Source: a virus. Taken from it: DNA of 24,739 bases. The notes beneath the pieces are model-generated. The model searched no databases. It was given only the letters and a program-made list of their open reading frames with translations, and was not told the origin of the DNA. The DNA lies in the IMG/VR virus record IMGVR_UViG_3300047659_000078, positions 1 through 24,739 of that record; one strand, written 5' to 3'. The position numbers and the translations under genes were made by a program. This document shows, one piece after another, positions 6,843-13,161 of the stretch; the stretch's first letter is position 1, and each line of letters begins with the position of its first letter.

Positions 6843-8456
6843 ATGACCGTATCCAATACAGTACGCACCGCGACGATCAACGGCGACGGCACGACCGGGC
6901 CGTTCCAGTTCGTTATCTATTTTCTGGCGAACTCCGATATCGCGGTGACCAAAACCAGTGTTGCCGGAATCAACAGTCAGCTTGCCGAAGTGCGGGATTA
7001 TACGTTGACCGGCGCCGGGTCGCCCATGGGTGGCGTCATAACGCCCGTCGTTGCGTTGCAAACCGGCGAAACGCTCACTATTGCCCGTGTTCTGCCTCTG
7101 TTGCAGTGCGTCGATTTGAGCAACCAGGGGGCCGTGTTCCCGGAGACCCTGGAAACGGCGCTCGACCGGTTGACCATGATCGCCCAGCAGCAACAAACAC
7201 AAATAAACAACAATGCAGGTCCGCAAGGCCCGCAGGGTGTCGTCGGCGCTCAAGGCCCACAAGGCAGCACGTATGGTGTGCAAGGCCCGCAAGGTTCAGC
7301 GGGCTCGCAGGGACCGCAAGGGTCAACCGGCGCGCAAGGTCCATCCGGGCCTGGCGGCAATCAAGGCTCGCAAGGGTTGACGGGAAGCCAGGGTTATCAA
7401 GGGAACGCAGGCCCCCAGGGACCTCAAGGGGTCCAGGGCTTTCAAGGCTACCAAGGGGCGCAGGGGATCAGCGGCACCCAGGGGGGCACCGGCGTCCAAG
7501 GGCCGCAAGGGGCGCAAGGCTATCAAGGCCCGCAGGGGGTTACTGGCCTCAGCGGCTATCAAGGTCCGCAAGGAACGCAGGGAACTCCGGGCTTGGGATT
7601 GACGGCAATCGGCACGCCGTGGACTTCCGGACAAAACTGGGTTGTTTCGAATGCTCCGAGTTACAACGGCAATATGTACGTCTGCATCGAAAATATTACC
7701 GGCTCAACGACTCCGCCGTCATCCGACACGACGCATTTCGTGCTTTTGGCCGCTCAAGGCGCCCAAGGGACGACGGGAGCCACGGGTTCTCAAGGGCCGC
7801 AGGGATACATGGGGTATCAGGGGTACAGCGGCCCCCAGGGGAATCAAGGTAACCAGGGATCGCAGGGTCCGCAAGGCGTCCAGGGCAACGTGGGCAGCCA
7901 AGGGGCGGCCGGTTCCCAAGGTGTGCAAGGCGCGGCAGGACCCCAGGGAGTTATCGGGCCGCAAGGATTATCCGGATCGCAGGGACCCATGGGTAGCCAG
8001 GGGTATGCCGGCAGCCAGGGCGCGCCCGGTTCCCAGGGAGCGGCAGGTGCGCAGGGAGCGCAAGGCACCATCGGCCCTGAGTTTACGACGGAACAGTACG
8101 CGCTTACGACAACTCCGGGGTCTTGGGCTTCGATAAACGTCGGCAATGTGACGGCAGGAGACAGGATTTTGGTGACGGGAATGTTTAGCATCTCGGGCGG
8201 TTCGTCATCCACTGTGGCCGGTTCGATCTGGACTTCGGGGACGGCTACCGTGTCTTTTTGCGGCCCATCCGGGTCATTGCCCGCGATAACGACACCTCAA
8301 GTCCCGGCTGCCACAGGTCTTATCGATTGCGGCCTTTCCGGAGTCGTATGCGTGAATGCGAGCGGTACGTTAACACTGAGCGGGGAACTCTCGTATGGCG
8401 GAACGCCCTCCAGTTACGCAATCTATATTTATTCGGTGTTCTACAGGAAACAATAA
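6843..8456 (+). CDS. Tail fibre with T7-type anchor and collagen-like shaft
   Basis: This 537-residue protein is the likely receptor-binding fibre. Residues 1-122 match the virion-anchoring domain of T7-type fibres: '[19 protein letters not shown]', 'DYTLTGAG', '[20 protein letters not shown]', '[12 protein letters not shown]'. Residues 126-250 are about 42 Gly-X-Y triplets, mostly with Gln in the Y position (GPQ, GSQ, GYQ), with one GSTYG break. Residues about 252-303 are a small Trp/Tyr-containing domain ([10 protein letters not shown] to YNGNMYVC) like carbohydrate-binding interruptions. Residues 306-412 are a second Gly-X-Y block, and 413-537 a globular head. The shaft should form a trimeric collagen-like helix. 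AGGGAG at 6831-6836 sets the ATG. It precedes the glycosyltransferase gene, which may act on it or on its receptor (inference). Confidence 0.85.
   Translation: MTVSNTVRTATINGDGTTGPFQFVIYFLANSDIAVTKTSVAGINSQLAEVRDYTLTGAGSPMGGVITPVVALQTGETLTIARVLPLLQCVDLSNQGAVFPETLETALDRLTMIAQQQQTQINNNAGPQGPQGVVGAQGPQGSTYGVQGPQGSAGSQGPQGSTGAQGPSGPGGNQGSQGLTGSQGYQGNAGPQGPQGVQGFQGYQGAQGISGTQGGTGVQGPQGAQGYQGPQGVTGLSGYQGPQGTQGTPGLGLTAIGTPWTSGQNWVVSNAPSYNGNMYVCIENITGSTTPPSSDTTHFVLLAAQGAQGTTGATGSQGPQGYMGYQGYSGPQGNQGNQGSQGPQGVQGNVGSQGAAGSQGVQGAAGPQGVIGPQGLSGSQGPMGSQGYAGSQGAPGSQGAAGAQGAQGTIGPEFTTEQYALTTTPGSWASINVGNVTAGDRILVTGMFSISGGSSSTVAGSIWTSGTATVSFCGPSGSLPAITTPQVPAATGLIDCGLSGVVCVNASGTLTLSGELSYGGTPSSYAIYIYSVFYRKQ
7218..7592 (+). 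repeat. Collagen-like coding repeat, block 1
   Basis: Degenerate 9-base periodicity built on GGCCCGCAAGGC-like units encodes about 42 Gly-X-Y triplets. The repetitive DNA could change length by slippage or recombination with block 2. Confidence 0.85.
7758..8078 (+). repeat. Collagen-like coding repeat, block 2
   Basis: A second degenerate 9-base repeat, encoding about 35 Gly-X-Y triplets with Gln frequent in Y and Ala or Ser in X. It is separated from block 1 by a 165-base non-repetitive segment. Confidence 0.85.
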
Positions 8457-8461
8457 AAAGC

Positions 8462-8520
8462 GGATGAGAGATGAGGGATGAGGGATGAGTTCTCTACCTT
8501 CTCCCCTCGTCTCTCAACCG
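8462..8520. repeat. Family B palindrome between fibre and glycosyltransferase
   Basis: GATGAG-type purine arm (8463-8490) and an imperfect CTC/TCTC pyrimidine arm (8498-8518). It starts just after the fibre stop codon and ends before the RBS AAAAAGGAG (8525-8533) of the next gene. Confidence 0.75.
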
Positions 8521-8538
8521 ATTTAAAAAGGAGCTGCC

Positions 8539-9747
8539 TTGAGAATTTCCATCTTCACGCCGACTCACGACCCGAAATACCTCCACGAGGTTTACGGCAG
8601 CATCAAGGGACAGGATTTCTTTGAGTGGGTGGTGTTGTACAACAATGGCGCGGTCCCGGTAGGTTTCACGGACCCGCGGGTGAAGGAAGTCATTACCGAT
8701 GCAACGGTGCTGGGGGTTGGCCGGTGCAAGCGGGTTGCCTGCGATAACTGCACCGGGGATATCCTCGTCGAGTTGGACCACGACGATCTGCTCGCCCCGG
8801 ATGCCATTGAGGAAATCCGCAATGCTTTTATTGAAGATTGGGAAGTTGGGTTTGTCTATTCCAATGCTCTGATGGCCCGAATGGATGGGGGCGCACATGA
8901 ACGCTTCAATCAGGATCACGGTTGGGAATATCGAAGAACCAATTTCCGGGGACGGCTGCTTGATCAGCCCATAGCCTTTGAGGCGACTCCGGCCAGTGTG
9001 TCCAGGATCTGGTATGCCCCGGATCATGTCCGGGCTTTTAGTAAAGAAATTTACGACCACGTGGGCGGGTATGATTCCGAACTTGAAGTCCTCGACGATC
9101 AGGACCTGATGTGCCGGATGTACCAACTGACAAAGTTCCGCCACATCGACAAGGGGTTGTACGTCTACCGGGTCCACGGCGACAATACGTGGCTCAACAG
9201 GAATCAGCAGATCCAGGAAGGTGTCTGGCCGCTGTACGACAAGTACATCGAACCCATGGCATTGAAATGGGCCGACGATTGCGGGCTCTTAAAGCTCGAC
9301 CTTGGCGGGCGTCTGAACAGGCAAAGCCGGTATATCTCCGTTGACCTGAAGGATGCCGACCAGAACTGCGACCTGAACGGCGAATGGCCGTTTGCGGACG
9401 GCTCGGTCGGAGTCGTCAGGGCATTCGATGTCTTTGAACATCTGAAAGATCCGCTGCACACGATGAAAGAACTTCACAGGATCTTGGCACCGGGCGGATA
9501 CGCGTTTATCCAGGTGCCGTCAACGGACGGACGCGGAGCTTTCCAGGATCCGACACACGTTTCCTTCTGGAACGAGAATTCGTTTCTCTACTACACGGAC
9601 CGGAACTGGTCGCAGTACATCGATACTCCGGTGAGGTTTCAGGCGATGAGGCTGTACACGGCCGGGAAAAACGAGCAACAGGTTTGCTGGACCGTGGCCC
9701 ATCTGGTTAAAGTGGCGGACGGGCTGCCGGGGGTCATAAGGATATAA
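8539..9747 (+). CDS. Glycosyltransferase family 2 - SAM methyltransferase fusion
   Basis: This 402-residue protein fuses two enzymes. Residues 1-235 form a GT-A glycosyltransferase: 'ISIFTPTHD' at the start, the metal-binding DxD in ELDHDD (D80, D82), and an acidic 'LDDQDL' (185-190) in the place of the catalytic-base motif. Residues about 245-402 resemble a class I methyltransferase: 'LDLGG' (253-257) as a shortened motif I, D269 in 'SVDL', 'DVFEHLKDP' (297-305), and 'LAPGG' (316-320). Motif I lacks the usual GxGxG, so SAM binding is uncertain. The start is TTG at 8539 with AAGGAG close upstream. Its place between fibre and acetyltransferase suggests glycan decoration of the fibre or of the host surface (inference). 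A cargo gene for lysogenic conversion is the alternative. Confidence 0.8.
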   Translation: MRISIFTPTHDPKYLHEVYGSIKGQDFFEWVVLYNNGAVPVGFTDPRVKEVITDATVLGVGRCKRVACDNCTGDILVELDHDDLLAPDAIEEIRNAFIEDWEVGFVYSNALMARMDGGAHERFNQDHGWEYRRTNFRGRLLDQPIAFEATPASVSRIWYAPDHVRAFSKEIYDHVGGYDSELEVLDDQDLMCRMYQLTKFRHIDKGLYVYRVHGDNTWLNRNQQIQEGVWPLYDKYIEPMALKWADDCGLLKLDLGGRLNRQSRYISVDLKDADQNCDLNGEWPFADGSVGVVRAFDVFEHLKDPLHTMKELHRILAPGGYAFIQVPSTDGRGAFQDPTHVSFWNENSFLYYTDRNWSQYIDTPVRFQAMRLYTAGKNEQQVCWTVAHLVKVADGLPGVIRI

Positions 9748-9759
9748 ACCGAGATTGAC

Positions 9760-9837
9760 TACCACCCCCGGCCCTTCCTGAACCAGGAGGGGAGGAAAAT
9801 TCCCCCTCCTGGTTCAGGAGGGGGTCAGGGGGTGGTA
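9760..9837. repeat. Family A composite palindrome, copy 5
   Basis: Outer arms ACCACCCCC (9761-9769) and GGGGGTGGT (9828-9836). Inner hairpins use CCTGAACCAGG and CCTGGTTCAGG, so the two halves are also inverted copies of each other, making this the most symmetrical copy. Confidence 0.88.
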
Positions 9838-9850
9838 GATAACATGCATG

Positions 9851-9856
9851 AGGAGG
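9851..9856 (+). promoter_or_regulatory. Ribosome binding site that decides the GNAT start
   Basis: AGGAGG five bases before ATG 9862. An upstream in-frame start at 9832 would lie inside the family A palindrome with no RBS, so 9862 is chosen. Confidence 0.8.
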
Positions 9857-9861
9857 TTGCA

Positions 9862-10323
9862 ATGATCAGACCGGCAAAACTGGACGATATCCCCGACCTG
9901 GTGGGGCTGGGACGGATGTTTCATGCTTCGACGCGGCTGGCCGGGCTGGCGCCCTATGACAAGCACTGCGTAGCCGATCTGCTGTCCGGGATGATCCATT
10001 CGAGAAAATCCGTGGTGCTGGTGATGGAGCGGGACGGCGTTGTCGTGGGCGGCATCTGCGGGGTGATTGTCCCGGCCTATTGGAATCGTTTTGTCTTGAT
10101 CGGCCAGCAGTTCGCGTGGTTCGTTCATCCGGATCACCGGGGGAAGACGTCTTTGAAGCTCTTGGATGGATTCGAGCGGGAATGCATGCAACGGGGAGCC
10201 CGGCTTATTTCGTCGGGCGCCAAGCATGACGCACACTTCGAGGGGATGGATGCCGTGCTGACGCGCCGTGGTTATTTTGAATTGGAAAGTATGTATTTGA
10301 AAAGAGTGACGGGTGAAGGGTGA
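9862..10323 (+). CDS. GNAT-family acetyltransferase
   Basis: This 153-residue protein has the GNAT layout: 'MIRPAKLDDIPDLVGLGRMFH' as the first strand and helix, 'VVLVMERDGVVVGGICGVIVP' as the central strands, 'FAWFVHPDHRGKTSLKLLDGFE' (about 87-108) as the acetyl-CoA binding region with a variant of the RxxGxG/A loop (HRGKTS), and 'MDAVLTRRGYFELESMYLKRV' at the end. It would transfer an acetyl group from acetyl-CoA; the substrate is unknown. The gene sits between the glycosyltransferase-methyltransferase and the gp14-like gene, so an acetylation step in surface or fibre glycan modification is conceivable. A virion-associated role like that of the gp13-like protein is another option. The final residues (VTGEG) and the TGA are encoded in a family B palindrome. 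Confidence 0.75.
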   Translation: MIRPAKLDDIPDLVGLGRMFHASTRLAGLAPYDKHCVADLLSGMIHSRKSVVLVMERDGVVVGGICGVIVPAYWNRFVLIGQQFAWFVHPDHRGKTSLKLLDGFERECMQRGARLISSGAKHDAHFEGMDAVLTRRGYFELESMYLKRVTGEG

Positions 10324-10369
10324 AGGGTTACGGTTTTATTTCACACTTCACTCTTCACATTTCACTCTT
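10302..10369. repeat. Family B palindrome (AAGAGTGAA type)
   Basis: AAGAGTGACGGGTGAAGGGT (10302-10321) and following bases pair imperfectly with TTCACTCTT (10361-10369) and the bases before it. It is a diverged relative of the perfect repeat at 3261-3338. The left arm contains the stop codon of the GNAT gene; the right arm ends before the AGGAGG at 10373-10378. Confidence 0.82.
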
Positions 10370-10385
10370 CCCAGGAGGTTAAGGG

Positions 10386-10883
10386 ATGCCGGCATTACCA
10401 ATAGTAGCAGCGGTTGCGGCGATAGCCGGTACCGGGATGGCTGCGTACAGCTCCATATCGGCCGGGCAAAACGCCCGTTCAACGGCGAATTACAACGCCC
10501 AGGTCGCGCGGACGGCAGCGACCAACGCAGAGAACACCGGCGCCATCGCGGCGGCGGAGCACGATCAGCAGACGCGGCAGATGATCGCCCGACAGAACGC
10601 CACCATGTCGGCATCCGGGTTGGATACCTCTTCCGGTTCTCCGTTGGACATCCTGACCGGTACGGCCGGCATGGGCAAGCTGGATTCGCTCCGGCTCCTC
10701 AACAACGCCCAACGGACCGCTTCAGGCTATCAGGCCCAGGCCGGGCTCGACCTGTTCCAGGGGAATGCGGCCCAGAACGCTGGGTACTTCAATGCCGGCG
10801 GTTCGGTACTGGGCGGCCTCGGGAGTTCCATCACCGGGTATTATGGGACCAGGAATGCCATGGCGCAGGGTGGCGATGATTAG
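10386..10883 (+). CDS. T7 gp14-like internal virion (ejection) protein
   Basis: This 165-residue protein opens with a hydrophobic Ala-rich stretch (residues 5-20) and continues with a helical, Ala/Gln/Asn-rich region, 'NYNAQVARTAATNAENTGAIAAAEHDQQTRQM' (about 35-66), then 'ASGLDTSSGSPLDIL', features shared with gp14-type proteins that are ejected first and form a pore in the outer membrane. Length is somewhat under T7 gp14 (196 residues). The start has AGGAGG (10373-10378) seven bases upstream. It is followed by a gp15-like and a giant gp16-like gene, which reproduces the T7 order gp14-gp15-gp16 and is the strongest support. Sequence resemblance alone is moderate. Confidence 0.78.
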   Translation: MPALPIVAAVAAIAGTGMAAYSSISAGQNARSTANYNAQVARTAATNAENTGAIAAAEHDQQTRQMIARQNATMSASGLDTSSGSPLDILTGTAGMGKLDSLRLLNNAQRTASGYQAQAGLDLFQGNAAQNAGYFNAGGSVLGGLGSSITGYYGTRNAMAQGGDD

Positions 10884-10889
10884 GATTCG

Positions 10890-10911
10890 TAGGGGTGCAT
10901 TGCATGCGCCC
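10890..10911. repeat. Family D short hairpin, copy 3
   Basis: TAGGGGTGCATTGCATGCGCCC folds as GGGTGCA/TGCGCCC with a G-U pair. As at the other two sites, a family A element follows, here nine bases downstream. Confidence 0.6.
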
Positions 10912-10919
10912 AATTGGGC

Positions 10920-11008
10920 TACCACCCCCGACCCCTCCTGAACCAGGAGGGGAGAAAATACACCCAGATTTTCCCCCTCCTAGTTTAGGAGGGGGGCAGG
11001 GGGTGGTA
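10920..11008. repeat. Family A composite palindrome, copy 6
   Basis: Outer arms ACCACCCCC (10921-10929) and GGGGGTGGT (10999-11007). The first inner hairpin has the CCTGAACCAGG core, the second the CCTAGTTTAGG core, so this copy is a hybrid of the two subtypes. Confidence 0.88.
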
Positions 11009-11039
11009 GATCCATCAACCTTGTTAACAGGAGCCCACC

Positions 11040-13016
11040 ATGCAGCCAATCCCGACATACGACAACCCGACCGTGGGGATCGCCCCGGTCGCCACGCCGC
11101 AAGCCACACCGCTCGGACCGGCAGACTTCGGCGCCGGGCTTGGCGCGGGTCTTCAGGATGTCTCGAAGGCCCTGGACGTCATGGCCACGCACTATAACCA
11201 AGCCCAGGTGCTGGGGGCAGTAAATCAGGCCACGGATGCCTATCAACAGCTTGCCCATGACCAGGCCATCGATCCGGATACCGGCCAGCCGAGTGGGTAT
11301 CTGCTGCGCCAGGGAAAGGCAGCGCAAGGGCTGGAGCAAGAGTTGAATGACGATATGCGGGAAAATTTGGACCCTATCCGTGCGGGTCTGGACAACGACA
11401 TGCAACGGGCGGCCTTCGACCAGATCATGTCTAAAAAAATGGATGTATGGCGTACAGCGGTTGGCGAGCATGAGTACAAGGAGAATATGGCACAGAGCGC
11501 GCTTGAGACAAATGCGTCTGTAAACCTGTCTCTGAACGGCATTGCCCAGGATTTCCAAAACCCGGACATGGTCAGCAACTATATCGACACCGGTGTCAAA
11601 TCCATCGTATCCAACGCGGTGCTGAATGGCCAGGATCCTAACGGGGACGTTGTCCGGAATATGGTCTCCCAGTACGAGTCCTCAGCCCACAAGACGGTTA
11701 TCGACTCCCTGATCAAGACCGGCCAGGCGACCACGGCCATGAAGTATTTCGACGAATTCGACAAAGGCGAGCCGGCAACCGACGACGATGGGAATGCCAT
11801 GCCCGGCACCGAGGGTTCTGTGTTCACCAAGCAGGACCGGGAAACGATCATCTCCTACCTGAAGCCGCTTTCCGACGCCCAAAAGGTGGCAACGGCGGCG
11901 GATAGGTATTACCGGCAGGGAGGGAACATCTTCGATGCCATGGGGCATGCAAAGGATGCTTTCCCGGATGATCCGGCGATGCAGCAGGAATTCCGGCAGG
12001 CGGTGATCGGCCGGGCGTCCCAGTATCAATCCGCCGTGGGTGAAGCGGTCAAAAACGCCAACAACACCATCTACCAGGCCATGATCGCCAACCCCGGCTC
12101 TACCCTCGACCAGTTGGCGGCGGATCCGAACGTCACGGACGCGATCAAGACCATGACCACCTATGATGCCCACAGCCTCTCCACCATCAAGGACGCCCTG
12201 GACGCCCAGGCCGGGAAGGCCCAGGGAGATGCCCTCATCCAGGCCATCGATCGGAAGCTGAACGATATGACCGCGGCCGGCCAACATCCTGGCTCCGCCA
12301 TCACCAAGTGGCCGGAGTTCCAGGCCTTGAACGAGTTGGACGCGGAACGGGCGAAACAGCTCCTTGAGCACGAGGTGGGGCAGCAGATGGCCTCTGTCCA
12401 ACACCGCAAGTCCCTGGCCCTGATGGATCAGCAACAGCAGGTCATTGCCCGGCAGCAGAAACAGGCCACGCAGTTCGCCCGGATCATAGGCAATCCGGCC
12501 GCATTGCAGCAAGCAAATCCCATAGGACTTAGGGCCATCGGCGCCATCGATGCCGAACAGGCCTCCATGCTCACGGAATTGCAAAAGAGGAACGCCGATC
12601 AGGCCAAGGGTGTGCCCGTGTCCTGGTCCGCGGATTCGATCAACAAGACGGTCAAGGGTCTGCTCGGGTACAAAGGCACCCTCAGCTCCGATCAGGAGCA
12701 GATCGTGGAGAACGGCGCAGCCAGTTTCGGCACGTACCTGTTTCAGCGGGAGCAGGCCGGAGGGCCGATGAATCCGGTGCAGGTGCAGCAGGTGGCCCAG
12801 GATTGGGTGAAACAGCCTGCCATGATCACGTCGCTTCTGTCCAACACGGCGACCGAGGTGCCGTTGGGCGACGCGTTAAAAACACCTGACCGGTTCCTGG
12901 GGACCTCCGATGCGTACCGTCAGGTGTATGCGGTCGCCAGGAAGAACAATATTCCGCTTACCGTCGGGCAGGCCCGGAAGGCCGCGGCCGGGGTCGTGGC
13001 CGGAGGGATAAGATAA
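11040..13016 (+). CDS. T7 gp15-like internal virion (ejection) protein
   Basis: This 658-residue protein is almost wholly helical and rich in Ala, Gln and Asp, like gp15-type proteins that form the periplasmic DNA conduit together with gp16. Near the start are 'FGAGLGAGLQDVSKALDVMATHYNQAQVLGAVNQATDAYQ' and 'GYLLRQGKAA' (about 27-92), the pattern I associate with this family. 'QQQQVIARQQKQATQFARIIGNP' (about residues 464-486) lies in a long helix. Length is a little below T7 gp15 (747 residues). No signal peptide or membrane helix is seen. CAGGAG (11028-11033) precedes the ATG. It lies between gp14-like and the giant gene; the role is inferred mainly from this order. Confidence 0.8.
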   Translation: MQPIPTYDNPTVGIAPVATPQATPLGPADFGAGLGAGLQDVSKALDVMATHYNQAQVLGAVNQATDAYQQLAHDQAIDPDTGQPSGYLLRQGKAAQGLEQELNDDMRENLDPIRAGLDNDMQRAAFDQIMSKKMDVWRTAVGEHEYKENMAQSALETNASVNLSLNGIAQDFQNPDMVSNYIDTGVKSIVSNAVLNGQDPNGDVVRNMVSQYESSAHKTVIDSLIKTGQATTAMKYFDEFDKGEPATDDDGNAMPGTEGSVFTKQDRETIISYLKPLSDAQKVATAADRYYRQGGNIFDAMGHAKDAFPDDPAMQQEFRQAVIGRASQYQSAVGEAVKNANNTIYQAMIANPGSTLDQLAADPNVTDAIKTMTTYDAHSLSTIKDALDAQAGKAQGDALIQAIDRKLNDMTAAGQHPGSAITKWPEFQALNELDAERAKQLLEHEVGQQMASVQHRKSLALMDQQQQVIARQQKQATQFARIIGNPAALQQANPIGLRAIGAIDAEQASMLTELQKRNADQAKGVPVSWSADSINKTVKGLLGYKGTLSSDQEQIVENGAASFGTYLFQREQAGGPMNPVQVQQVAQDWVKQPAMITSLLSNTATEVPLGDALKTPDRFLGTSDAYRQVYAVARKNNIPLTVGQARKAAAGVVAGGIR

Positions 13017-13044
13017 TTCAAAAATTAATACATTTGGACGTGGC

Positions 13045-13121
13045 TTCACGCGGATAACATCAGATAAATTCTGATAACAATCTGATTTTAATCCGAAGTT
13101 ATCAGATTTGATCCGCGTGAA
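13045..13121. repeat. Family C palindrome upstream of the giant gene
   Basis: TTCACGCGGAT (13045-13055) pairs perfectly with ATCCGCGTGAA (13111-13121). Inside, TCTGATAAC (13070-13078) pairs with GTTATCAGA (13098-13106), and ATCAGA/TCTGAT (13059-13064/13070-13075) offers an alternative hairpin. The element fills most of the 145-base gap before the giant gene and is AT-richer than families A and B. Confidence 0.85.
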
Positions 13122-13149
13122 ACAGATTAATCAGCGTTCCATTATCATC

Positions 13150-13155
13150 AAGGAG
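13150..13155 (+). promoter_or_regulatory. Ribosome binding site that decides the giant gene start
   Basis: AAGGAG six bases before GTG 13162. An upstream in-frame TTG at 13108 lies within the family C palindrome and has no RBS, so I take GTG 13162 as the start. Confidence 0.75.
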
Positions 13156-13161
13156 TTTCAT

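Noticed and set aside
6843-8456. Diversity-generating retroelement target, as in BPP-1
   Set aside because: No reverse transcriptase, template repeat or near-identical variable repeat is visible; the fibre's repeats are collagen triplets. Upstream sequence is not available, so a remote DGR cannot be excluded.
433-11008. Family A palindromes as ordinary Rho-independent terminators
   Set aside because: The stems are strong, but no T-run follows the outer arm, they recur between genes of one operon, and they are symmetrical on both strands. Partial termination remains possible.
11682-12584. 300-residue - strand frame opposite the gp15-like gene
   Set aside because: Biased composition, no RBS or motif, and entirely inside a gene supported by operon order.
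13108-13161. Upstream TTG start for the giant gene
   Set aside because: It lies in the family C palindrome and lacks an RBS; GTG 13162 has AAGGAG at proper spacing.
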